In this document: piece by piece, positions 8,494 to 16,517 of the stretch
How the letters are laid out: the number at the start of each line of letters is the position of its first letter
Numbering within the stretch: position 1 is the stretch's first letter
Source of the DNA: Candidatus Helarchaeota archaeon
GTDB taxonomy: Archaea; Asgardarchaeota; Lokiarchaeia; Helarchaeales; HEL-GB-A
DNA: 57,553 nt
Direction of reading: 5' to 3'
Assembly (NCBI GenBank): GCA_016840125.1
Contig: JAEOSY010000170.1
Span: 1-57,553 of the forward strand
Position numbers and translations under genes: made by a program
Notes under the pieces: generated by a model
Databases searched by the model: none
What the model was told of the DNA's origin: nothing
Seen by the model: the letters and a program-made list of their open reading frames with translations, nothing else

Positions 8494-9594
8494 ATGAAAA
8501 ATGGTTTAATGGGACCAATAGCATTAATTGCACTCGTGTTAGGAGCATCAGGTGTCGGATTCGGCATCTATACGATAACTATGACAGATCCCCAACAGGA
8601 TCACGCATTAGACGACTTACAAGCGCAGATCGACCTGCTGGAACTCAATGTAAATCTCTTAAATATGTCTCTGGAGATTTACCATAATCAACTCCTTACA
8701 GTGAATACCACACTCACCACGCTCTATCAAGACCTGAATATTTCGCTCCAGTCGCTTCAACAAGATGTGCAAAACCAATTGACGATGATCAACAACTTGC
8801 AATCCAATTTAGACACTGTTAATCAAACTTTGGTCGCCTTGGAGGCGGTTCTCAGCTCCAATATCACGAGTCTGGATACTCGCCTTACCATCGTTGAAAC
8901 CACGATTGGCACGATCCAGACCACGATAAGCTCAATGCAAACGGACATCACTAACCTTCAGACCAACGTGACTAGCATCCAAAGCATCTTAGACGAAATT
9001 TATCTCGATGGAACTCTACGGGTGCCGTCCTATAGCTCGCCCCCGTTCGCGGCGGATGCGGCACATGCTGGGTGCATGTATTTCAACAATCTTACAAAAC
9101 TTATCTATTACTGCGACGGTGCAATGTGGGTTCCGGTCGGATCCCGGAATGGAACCATCGTTCAAATAACGGAGGTGACATCGACCACTCAGGTAGAAAC
9201 AAATAATACCGTTGGCTTCGGAGTTTGGCGTGATATTACTACAATGGAACTCAACTACACAACAATAACTGATTCAACCTTGATCATTGAGTTTTGTGGA
9301 ATGTTTACATTATGGAAAGCTTTGGGCACCTCACAATCGGGATTTGTAGTTCGGATAAGGGTAAATGGAACCGACCACAACAGTTTAGGTATCTTCCAAG
9401 ATGGAAACAATGCTTGGAATAGTTTTTCAAGCGTTGACGGCTATATGAAACTACAAATCAACGCAAGCGCCAATGAGCTATATGAAATTGAGATGCGATG
9501 GATTTGTACTCAGAATTCGGAAAGTTCTATCTATCTTGGTGGTATTGACAACCCCTATTCCATCTGGGTGACGGAAATCGCGGGATGGCTTTAA
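8494..9594 (+). CDS. Membrane-anchored coiled-coil surface protein
   Basis: A 366-residue protein with a perfect ribosome site (AAAGGAGGT). The N-terminus is a Gly-rich membrane helix (residues 6-28, IALIALVLGASGVGFGIYTI) like those at 600, 9709 and 11221. Residues about 38-165 are heptad-like coiled coil rich in Leu, Asn, Thr and Gln, with many N-X-S/T glycosylation sites. Residues about 170-366 form a globular beta-rich part with three cysteines and a C-terminal Trp/Leu (EIAGWL). This stalk-plus-head plan is typical of trimeric fibres and adhesins. The C-terminal part looks like the jelly-roll heads of tail fibres, but no family is recognised. Probably on the cell surface. Confidence 0.7.
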   Translation: MKNGLMGPIALIALVLGASGVGFGIYTITMTDPQQDHALDDLQAQIDLLELNVNLLNMSLEIYHNQLLTVNTTLTTLYQDLNISLQSLQQDVQNQLTMINNLQSNLDTVNQTLVALEAVLSSNITSLDTRLTIVETTIGTIQTTISSMQTDITNLQTNVTSIQSILDEIYLDGTLRVPSYSSPPFAADAAHAGCMYFNNLTKLIYYCDGAMWVPVGSRNGTIVQITEVTSTTQVETNNTVGFGVWRDITTMELNYTTITDSTLIIEFCGMFTLWKALGTSQSGFVVRIRVNGTDHNSLGIFQDGNNAWNSFSSVDGYMKLQINASANELYEIEMRWICTQNSESSIYLGGIDNPYSIWVTEIAGWL

Positions 9595-9607
9595 TCCCTT
9601 TTTTCCT
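9595..9607 (+). terminator. T-tract after the surface-protein gene
   Basis: A CCC-T6-CC tract follows the TAA of the preceding gene within a few bases, with a second T-run at 9637-9643. This is a plausible archaeal terminator. Confidence 0.4.
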
Positions 9608-9708
9608 CATCTCCTTGGTAATATGGGCTAACTTTCCTTTTTTTTCATCAAACTTTTTTTATTTCATCCTCCATATAGTATCATTCATCATTCTTAGGAT
9701 GGGAATAC

Positions 9709-9828
9709 ATAAGTAAATTCTCTGCACTAGTTAAGGTTGCACTTATACTCGGTGTCATGGGCACTGGTATGGGTGGTGTCCTGATCTATAAATTCGCCGC
9801 GTCCGCTGTACATAAGTATCAGGTGTAA
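9709..9828 (+). CDS. Small Gly-rich membrane protein with ATA at the start position
   Basis: A 39-residue frame paralogous to the gene at 600-728. Both have the same ribosome site and leader, SKxSALV-like N-terminus, and the helix GTGMGGVLIYKF. Here the codon at the start position is ATA, while the other copy has ATG. No other ATG, GTG or TTG lies between the ribosome site and the hydrophobic helix. The frame is otherwise intact to its TAA. Either this is a gene inactivated by one G-to-A change, or AUA initiates. The same situation at other loci in this window favours considering the second option. Confidence 0.5.
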   Translation: MSKFSALVKVALILGVMGTGMGGVLIYKFAASAVHKYQV

Positions 9829-9841
9829 CTTAATTCATCTT

Positions 9842-10150
9842 CTACGGTACATTAAATCGTTGGCGTGCAAGCTCTCGCACTAAAGCGATCATACGGTCGT
9901 CATGCAGAATTGCCCAGACATAACCTGAATACGGAAGATCAATGTTGGATGGGCGTTCGCAAGGGCAAAATGCTACCATCCGTTCGAGATAGGTTCTCCT
10001 AATGGCCGTCACCCGACGTTCATTACGAAGAATTATAAGTCTATTTTCCTCCGCCTGGTATGTGAACGGGATTCCTGTAACTGTATGAAATTCCTCTCCT
10101 GCACGTTCCTGAATTGTATTCCAAAGGGTATCTAAAGTCTGAGGGTTCAT
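9842..10150 (-). CDS. Conserved hypothetical protein (102 aa)
   Basis: A small soluble protein. Its central part (GIPFTYQAEENRLIILR) and its end (SGYVWAILHDDRMIALV) resemble short conserved bacterial and archaeal proteins of unknown function that end in a YVWAIL-x-D-x-RI motif; I recall this pattern but cannot name a family. An AAGG-type ribosome site precedes the ATG. It is convergent with the small membrane gene at 9709 and lies 65 bases downstream of the membrane gene at 10216-11091 on the same strand. Confidence 0.5.
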   Translation of the reverse strand: MNPQTLDTLWNTIQERAGEEFHTVTGIPFTYQAEENRLIILRNERRVTAIRRTYLERMVAFCPCERPSNIDLPYSGYVWAILHDDRMIALVRELARQRFNVP

Positions 10151-10215
10151 ACCTAAACCTTCTTTCGATCATAAAGACTATAAAATCTTACATTCTTCTT
10201 TCAATCCTATTGAAA

Positions 10216-11091
10216 TTACATCATTAATCCATCAATAAACGCTATCATTATTTCTTGAATAATGTCATAATACATTATAGCAAATAATCCCACGGTAAGA
10301 GCAAAAATCCAAATTGAAATATACTTTCCAATCAGCCACCAATCTAATTCATGATTTGTATTTGACCAACAACTTTTCACATACCATAAGAGCGGGATCA
10401 GGAACGCTAAAACGAAACTACCTATCCCGATTTGATAGAATATTTTATCCCCAATTCCTAGAACTAGTAAAACAAGAGTTCCAACTCCCCATATAAGCGT
10501 AGTCCACCAAAACTTTTTCCAACCTCGAAGGATTGAATTCTTGAACTCGCCTAGTTGCAAAAAGTCATCTTGTCTAGGATTCCAGAAAGGATCAAAGTTC
10601 TCATTCCCCTCTGGAAGATTTTCTGGAAGATGTTGAGGAAACTCCCTGTCGCCTTCTGTAAAATAATTACGAAATAAAGTCCGGCAGTTACGATATTTGA
10701 TATTATATATACCTTCGATATGGTCCAAGAATTGCTTCCAGAAGTACCACGTAATGACTAATATGGGTATGGGAATCCACCAAAATTCCCTGACATCCGA
10801 ACAAATTCCTAATATTCCCGTAATCCATACTAGAAAAAATATGATTAGCGTTAGAATTCCGGACACTCCAAACGAAACCGGAAAAATACTGCGATGAACT
10901 CGTCTTAATTTATAATACACCTCTCTATAATTCAATTCATTCAGCGCTTCTTGTGCTTTATCCAACTCCAGCTCAACTTCATCGAGCCAATTACAAAAAT
11001 CGTCTAAATCCCGCAGAAAATGGTTTATTAAAAAGATATATCCCATGATAATCAATGATACGAAGGGTAGGATGTATTTTGCCTCCACCAT
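10216..11091 (-). CDS. Polytopic membrane protein of unknown function
   Basis: A 291-residue protein with about six hydrophobic helices: one at the N-terminus (residues 6-24), then a charged helical segment (about 25-70, DDFCNWLDEVELELDKAQEA) likely cytoplasmic or lumenal coiled coil, a helix pair at 75-120, a soluble loop around 125-190, and three helices to the C-terminus (IWIFALTVGLFAIMYYDII). A good ribosome site (GGTGAAAGC) precedes the ATG. Nothing identifies a family. It is likely cotranscribed with the small gene at 9842. Confidence 0.55.
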   Translation of the reverse strand: MVEAKYILPFVSLIIMGYIFLINHFLRDLDDFCNWLDEVELELDKAQEALNELNYREVYYKLRRVHRSIFPVSFGVSGILTLIIFFLVWITGILGICSDVREFWWIPIPILVITWYFWKQFLDHIEGIYNIKYRNCRTLFRNYFTEGDREFPQHLPENLPEGNENFDPFWNPRQDDFLQLGEFKNSILRGWKKFWWTTLIWGVGTLVLLVLGIGDKIFYQIGIGSFVLAFLIPLLWYVKSCWSNTNHELDWWLIGKYISIWIFALTVGLFAIMYYDIIQEIMIAFIDGLMM

Positions 11092-11220
11092 GCTTTCACC
11101 CTCTTTTCTCGTCTACTCTAGTATGAGTCTTACAACTAATTGTCTATTCGCTATCAATCAATAAATTTAATTCCTCATTAATGTAACTATATTACAATTC
11201 AATTTTTAGGAAGGGAATAC

Positions 11221-11856
11221 ATGTCTAAAATTGACCAAAAGGGAAAACCCCCTACTCTACCTGCTGCACCCTTGAGCACGCAAGTCAAAGTCATTTTGAT
11301 CAGCGCGCTGGTTATAGGTGGGGTTGGATTCGCCTTCGGAGCCGTAAGTTTAGGGCTCTTCATGGGTACCCAACCCATGAACAACTACAACGACAACAGC
11401 CAGTATTACACCTACAACAATTACACCACTTACAACACCAACTACAATACCACCTACATCTACAACAACGCCACTGGCCAGCAAATGATTTACAACAGTT
11501 GCCTCTTTCAAATCCCCAGTCTAGCGACATTGGAGGAATGCTACTTCTTCAACTTAACCTTGGAATTTAAAACTACTATAGATATCCTCTTATTCAAAAG
11601 TGATTGCAGCGAGGCCATTAGCAATGTTTATATTTATTATAATCTATCGATTGCCGGAAATTCTAGTCGATACTACGATCCCGCATTTTCTAAATCTCCT
11701 GTCTCAGGCTTTTGGTATTATGGGAACCGTGATATCTTGGGAAACTTACCCAATGGAACTAATTATGTCTGCCAATTCTACATGTATCATAATGACGGAT
11801 CTCCACCCAGCACCATAGCATTCCAAATCATCGTGGGCTATACCATCTACCTCTAA
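11221..11856 (+). CDS. Membrane-anchored surface protein with Asn/Tyr/Thr-rich linker
   Basis: A 211-residue protein with the same leader (GGAAGGGAATAC then ATG) as the small genes at 600 and 9709. Residues about 22-50 form a Gly-rich membrane helix. Residues about 53-90 are a low-complexity linker made almost only of Asn, Tyr and Thr (NNYTTYNTNYNTTYIYNN), with many glycosylation sequons. The outer part (about 90-211) is beta-rich with three cysteines and further sequons. The plan is that of a glycosylated archaeal surface protein. No family is recognised. Confidence 0.65.
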   Translation: MSKIDQKGKPPTLPAAPLSTQVKVILISALVIGGVGFAFGAVSLGLFMGTQPMNNYNDNSQYYTYNNYTTYNTNYNTTYIYNNATGQQMIYNSCLFQIPSLATLEECYFFNLTLEFKTTIDILLFKSDCSEAISNVYIYYNLSIAGNSSRYYDPAFSKSPVSGFWYYGNRDILGNLPNGTNYVCQFYMYHNDGSPPSTIAFQIIVGYTIYL

Positions 11857-11860
11857 ACTC

Positions 11861-11872
11861 CCCTTTTTTTTC
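11861..11872 (+). terminator. T-tract terminator
   Basis: CCCC followed by T8 and TCTTT begins about five bases after the stop of the surface-protein gene. Confidence 0.5.
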
Positions 11873-11993
11873 TTTACTAAAACCATACTATATTTTTATA
11901 AAGATTCAATTAATGATAGTACCCGAGTAATAGGATGGAGAGAAGAAATTTTAAATAAAATTTCCATGCAATCCCATGTCCTGTAGTTCTTAG

Positions 11994-13757
11994 GTGAGGA
12001 AAATAGCATATAAGTCGAAAATTCTGCGGTTAATGCAAGGTTATCCTCAAGAATGGATATATATAGAGCGGAAGGTTTTATCAGATCTTCAATCAAGCAA
12101 AATTGAGGGGATTAAAGCTCCCATAAATTTCGTTGGGAAGGGATTGTCCGAGGTTTTTAAGAAAGATGTTTTGGATGTTAATGCACGGAAAATTGCAATG
12201 ATAAGACCTGTTATCGGGGCTAATGGGGCTGGAAAAACTACACAAATGGAAATACAAATTAAAAAATATATCCAAGAAATTTTTCAAGAGAAATCTATAT
12301 ACTTATTCTTCGATTTTAAATATATCTCGAATTCTAAGGAAGAGTTCTGGCCTATCTTCATCCAAAGATTCTATGAACAAGTCCATGATAATCAATACTT
12401 ACAGCGGTTATGTTCTGAATTATCCCCCATGAAATTGAAGAGCGAATTAATGCGAAAATTCAAAAATGGCAAGTTGGTTGAGCAGATTCAGGATAGCCTC
12501 TCAAACGATGATAGTATTCAAGCGAAGGCGATAGAATTCTTTTATGGTGATGAAATAAGTAGCAAGGATATCTCGGACTTTTTTAACGGGTTTTTGAATT
12601 TAGCCTTAGACTTAGGTAAATTAGTTGTGCTTTGTTTAGATGAATTGCAATTTTTAATAGATATTGATCCTACGAAGACGATCGTTAAGATACTCCTCGA
12701 ACAGTTCATTAGAAAATTGATTGAACAATTTCGGAATAAAAAATTATATATGATAATCTCTTGCCTCCAAAATCCCGATAGAAAAGAGTACGATGAACTA
12801 AAAGAAATTAGCAAGAACTTTAAAAGCATTATTGAGGGTAAAGAAATCGTTCTCGGCAACCTTACATCATCCGAAAAAGCTGCAATTCTTGATCAGGTCT
12901 GTGAAAAAGTAAATATGCAACCAACCGAGAAGAAAAAGTTCATAAAACAAGTTAAAAGCAGGCTCGAATATTTCTTACCTCGCAGTTTATTAAAAGGAAT
13001 TGCTGAAATCTTGGATACAAAGGGATATACGTGTTACTCCGCTTCTGAACTCCGCATCCTATATGAGAAGGAAGCACGCGAATTCATTGCTCCTGAATTA
13101 AAGAAAAGGGGATTTATACATATCGCGGATAAACCCAAGAACGTTGGTGGTTATAACATAGATATTTACGCGAGTTCTGGGACTGAGCGATTTAAACGAA
13201 CTCCTCATGCTTTAGGAGAAGCCACAGTCAGAAAGCGGAAAGGTATTAAAGAAAAAATTGAAAAGTTTTCATCTTGGCTCCTTCAAATGAAGGGAAAAGA
13301 ATATCAACCGGATAAAGATTATGCTTTTTTCATTTGCCCCTCTAATAGAATTACCTCTTCAAGTCAAGATTTGCTTGAATCAAATCAGATTAACTTATAT
13401 GAATTTGATTCTTCTCTTATTGATGAAATCAATCAAATGGAACAGCTCGAGGTCTTACCCGATGATACTATCGAAGCCTCTCTTACTCCACCAACCCCGA
13501 TCCAAGCTGATGAACCCTCCTCGGGTCTACCTGAACCCCCACCAAGTGTCATCGCTAAAAAGTCCTCAAAATATAAACTTGAAGATATTCCAGGGATCGG
13601 TATAAAAAAGGCTGACCTTCTCTCTAAAGGCAACATCCACTCCATTGAAGACCTCCTTAATTGCAATCCAAAAATCGTCGCCGGACAAGTGAAAGGATTA
13701 GGTGTTGCCAGCCTGACTAAATGGATTCAAAATGCGAAACAAATTCTTAGTGATTAG
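11994..13757 (+). CDS. AAA-type ATPase fused to a PD-(D/E)XK-like nuclease and HhH domain
   Basis: A 587-residue protein. Residues about 70-330 are a P-loop ATPase of the STAND/ORC-like AAA type: Walker A GANGAGKTT at about 75 and Walker B VVLCLDELQFL at about 212. Residues about 360-470 resemble a restriction-endonuclease fold: IDIYASS supplies the acidic residue and GEATVRKRK the E-and-basic element. After a Pro-rich linker (LTPPTPIQADEP), the last 55 residues are a helix-hairpin-helix pair (DIPGIGIKKADLL and VKGLGVASLTKW) that binds DNA. The start is uncertain (GTG at 11994, or an ATA two codons on after GGTGAGG). A Zn/HEPN-like gene follows by 20 bases. Together they look like an ATP-driven DNA-targeting defence module. 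Domain calls are firm for the ATPase and HhH, moderate for the nuclease. Confidence 0.7.
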   Translation: MRKIAYKSKILRLMQGYPQEWIYIERKVLSDLQSSKIEGIKAPINFVGKGLSEVFKKDVLDVNARKIAMIRPVIGANGAGKTTQMEIQIKKYIQEIFQEKSIYLFFDFKYISNSKEEFWPIFIQRFYEQVHDNQYLQRLCSELSPMKLKSELMRKFKNGKLVEQIQDSLSNDDSIQAKAIEFFYGDEISSKDISDFFNGFLNLALDLGKLVVLCLDELQFLIDIDPTKTIVKILLEQFIRKLIEQFRNKKLYMIISCLQNPDRKEYDELKEISKNFKSIIEGKEIVLGNLTSSEKAAILDQVCEKVNMQPTEKKKFIKQVKSRLEYFLPRSLLKGIAEILDTKGYTCYSASELRILYEKEAREFIAPELKKRGFIHIADKPKNVGGYNIDIYASSGTERFKRTPHALGEATVRKRKGIKEKIEKFSSWLLQMKGKEYQPDKDYAFFICPSNRITSSSQDLLESNQINLYEFDSSLIDEINQMEQLEVLPDDTIEASLTPPTPIQADEPSSGLPEPPPSVIAKKSSKYKLEDIPGIGIKKADLLSKGNIHSIEDLLNCNPKIVAGQVKGLGVASLTKWIQNAKQILSD

Positions 13758-13777
13758 AAAATTATTACGGTGACTAC

Positions 13778-14284
13778 TTGCAAACATGTAAAGAATGTGG
13801 ATGGATTACCCCGTATCAGGGCTATCTCTGTAAACACTGTCTTGAAACCTTGACCTCCTCCAAAATTCAAACATTAAAACCCTCAAAATTAGAAAATACC
13901 GAATGTGCGGATATTTTCCCCGCTTTCCTTGTTGATAATATGACCTCTTCTTTGCGGAAAGATATCAATGAAACCCTTCAATGTGTTTACTATGAATTAT
14001 GGACCGCAACAACCCTGATGAGCACGCGGCTCCTCGAGTCCGAACTTAAAACCCACATCGAGGAAGACCTCCATTATGACGGGGACCTCCGGAGTATTGG
14101 GGATTGCCTTAAGGTCTTGCAAAATCATGACTATCCCGCCCCGTTTTTACAGCGGTTAGATTTATTGAAAGATTTACGTAATGAGGGTATGCATGGGATT
14201 CGTCGATTTAGTCCCAAAGAAAGCCTTACGACCTTTCGGGATGTCTTCACCATTATTGCTTGGATTTACAACATTATCGTTTAA
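13778..14284 (+). CDS. Zinc-ribbon and HEPN/DUF4145-like protein
   Basis: A 168-residue protein from a TTG start; GGTGA lies four bases before it. The N-terminus has two zinc knuckles (CKECG and CKHC, residues 4-22). The rest is all helical and ends with LLKDLRNEGMHG, in which R-N-E-G-M-H fits the R-X4-H signature of HEPN/DUF4145-type ribonucleases or partner domains. It follows the ATPase-nuclease gene on the same strand by 20 bases and is probably its partner. HEPN proteins often are RNase toxins in defence systems or simple helical adaptors; the motif favours the former but not strongly. Confidence 0.6.
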   Translation: MQTCKECGWITPYQGYLCKHCLETLTSSKIQTLKPSKLENTECADIFPAFLVDNMTSSLRKDINETLQCVYYELWTATTLMSTRLLESELKTHIEEDLHYDGDLRSIGDCLKVLQNHDYPAPFLQRLDLLKDLRNEGMHGIRRFSPKESLTTFRDVFTIIAWIYNIIV

Positions 14285-14513
14285 TGAGCTGATCAGTCAG
14301 TTGTAGTGATAAATATAGAAATGTTTCAAAAAAAGAAGCTCAGTTCTTTGAACGACTAACACTAGGATTTCATAATATTATTTTGTCGGAAATTCAAATA
14401 CCAAGCTTAAAATTTATTCAATTTAAATATCAACCTATCCTAATCTATTAACATAAAGTAAGTCTGTGGCGTTTTATAAGCTGCAATTATAAACTCTGGA
14501 GTTGGGCTAGTAG

Positions 14514-16337
14514 ATGAATAAGAAAGTAAAAAATCAGTTTATTTTTTCGATGATAAGCAATACATTATTTATAATAGTGATTTTTGTTTGGATTGACTAT
14601 TTTAGAGAAAATCCAATAGCAATTATTATCCCAGGAGTTTTTTGTATTTTTATAATATCCATAAATATGAAACAGTTAATCGATTTATTGAGGAACTACT
14701 CTCTTTCAGAATTTACATCTACGGGATTTATGATATACTCTAACTTATTTAAAGGCTACAATTTTGAAGCAAATTTAATTCATCTAAATGGAATTAACAA
14801 GAAAAAAAAGGTCCCAAAGTTTTTTAAAAATTTTTTCAATCCTGATAATTTTAAAATAGAGATTAAAGGCAGGATTTTTAAATTTAAAACCGAAGGAACG
14901 AAACACAAGATTAAATATACGCTAATGAGTTACAAATGCATCTTTATTAATGATCAGACTAAATACTTTTATATTCTTCTCATGAAATTTTCAGACCTCT
15001 CCTTTTTTTATTTAGCTCTACCAAAAACCATGAAGATATCTGATTTAATTAATATTCAAGTAAAATTACCATATTATTACTCATCTAAAGTCCCCATCAC
15101 AAAATCTGTTTTAATGCATATTACTAGTTATTCAAATACTATTATGCAGCATAAAGAGAGACTTCCCTATCTATTTAACTACTCTAAAATATTCACTTTC
15201 AAGGAAAGCACAGAGCAAAATCTTGTTGATTTTGATGAGGAAGTGAAACGCCTTTATAAAATAGGAAAATTCCAAGAAAGAGAGAGCTTTAAGGATTATC
15301 AAGAACTATTTACTTCACCTATTTTGAGGAAAGCAAAAAATAACTTTAATAATCTGTACCAAACTCAAGATACAATTTTTACTATACCTGACCGGCACAA
15401 AACAGTGCGATTTGGGTTTCATTTGGACCAAATTGACCGCGATTTTTTCTACTATCTAGTTAAATATTTCTTTCATTTGAATGATCACTTCCACATGGAA
15501 GTGCAAGATGCACTATTTCTCTTTAAATTTATCCAATTTTTGGATTGGTTAAAGGGAAATCTGAACCATTTAACTTTTGATGAGGTTGGAAAGCTCCGTT
15601 TGAATTTACTTGATGTATTATCAAATCTAGAAATTAACTATAATGCTGAATTTGAATTAAATAATCATCTACAAAAATCAATTACTCCAGATATTATGGA
15701 TGAGCGTGATGATTATGAAGGAGATTTCTTATCAAAGCATTTTATAATACATCGTATCGCCATCCTTGAATTAACGAAATTTATTGATTTTCTTGATCAA
15801 ACTAAAGACAGAATAACATTATTTAATGATGAAAGGAAATTAATAGGAAATATTTTAGATCGAATCGAAGACGCTAATGGAATGTATCGAACTATTTTTA
15901 AAACAGACGAAAAATTCTTCAATGATACTAGCGGCATAATCAGTGACATAGTTAAACCTATTACCCATGAGAATTTTCCCAATAAAATTGGATCTTTAAA
16001 ACTCCTTTTGGAAACTTCCACCGAGCCGATTGAAAATATTCTAAAAAAATTTGATATTAAAAAGAGAGGACAAACTATCACATTAATTAAAGAGTGGTTT
16101 GACCAGGAAAATATATACTACAAAACATCACTGTTTCAGACTTGGCGAACAATTGTTGCCTTAAGAAATAGCATGGTACCTTTTCATCCTCAAAGTAAAA
16201 AGATGTTTTCTTATTTAAAATATTTTAATATTAATTCATTAGACAATTTGGAGGAAAATTGGAGAAAAATTCAAGGAAAATTTCTGGAATCACTACAGCA
16301 ATTTGTTTTTGCTCTTGAATTGAAGGTATTTTCTTAA
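14514..16337 (+). CDS. Large AT-rich protein with two N-terminal membrane helices
   Basis: A 607-residue protein with two membrane helices (residues about 11-26 and 33-50), a middle part of likely beta strands and a long helical C-terminal half. Near the C-terminus, TWRTIVALRNSMVPFHP contains R-X6-H followed by Pro, which recalls HEPN-like domains found in restriction-related proteins. Coding sequence is markedly poorer in G+C than its neighbours and rich in Phe, Ile, Lys and Asn, which suggests separate origin. No known family is recognised. It sits between the ATPase-nuclease pair and the SIR2 gene; membrane anchoring and the HEPN-like tail would suit a membrane-tethered effector, but this is speculation. 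Confidence 0.55.
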   Translation: MNKKVKNQFIFSMISNTLFIIVIFVWIDYFRENPIAIIIPGVFCIFIISINMKQLIDLLRNYSLSEFTSTGFMIYSNLFKGYNFEANLIHLNGINKKKKVPKFFKNFFNPDNFKIEIKGRIFKFKTEGTKHKIKYTLMSYKCIFINDQTKYFYILLMKFSDLSFFYLALPKTMKISDLINIQVKLPYYYSSKVPITKSVLMHITSYSNTIMQHKERLPYLFNYSKIFTFKESTEQNLVDFDEEVKRLYKIGKFQERESFKDYQELFTSPILRKAKNNFNNLYQTQDTIFTIPDRHKTVRFGFHLDQIDRDFFYYLVKYFFHLNDHFHMEVQDALFLFKFIQFLDWLKGNLNHLTFDEVGKLRLNLLDVLSNLEINYNAEFELNNHLQKSITPDIMDERDDYEGDFLSKHFIIHRIAILELTKFIDFLDQTKDRITLFNDERKLIGNILDRIEDANGMYRTIFKTDEKFFNDTSGIISDIVKPITHENFPNKIGSLKLLLETSTEPIENILKKFDIKKRGQTITLIKEWFDQENIYYKTSLFQTWRTIVALRNSMVPFHPQSKKMFSYLKYFNINSLDNLEENWRKIQGKFLESLQQFVFALELKVFS

Positions 16338-16517
16338 TTATAAATCATAATTGAAGATCTGATGTTGTGTCTGAAAAAAATTTTGCTCTATTACCAATCT
16401 CGAGTAATTTCAAAAAATTTTACCAAGGTTTAAAAGCGAATTTTTTTTGAATAAACTTGTAAAAAGTTTTTTTGGTTCCCAAGACCAATTCCTACTAATC
16501 CTTATGTGGTGATATAA

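Noticed and set aside
11994..12005. ATA two codons into the ATPase-nuclease gene as another AUH start
   Set aside because: It lies almost on top of GGTGAGG and a GTG start is available, so it was not counted.
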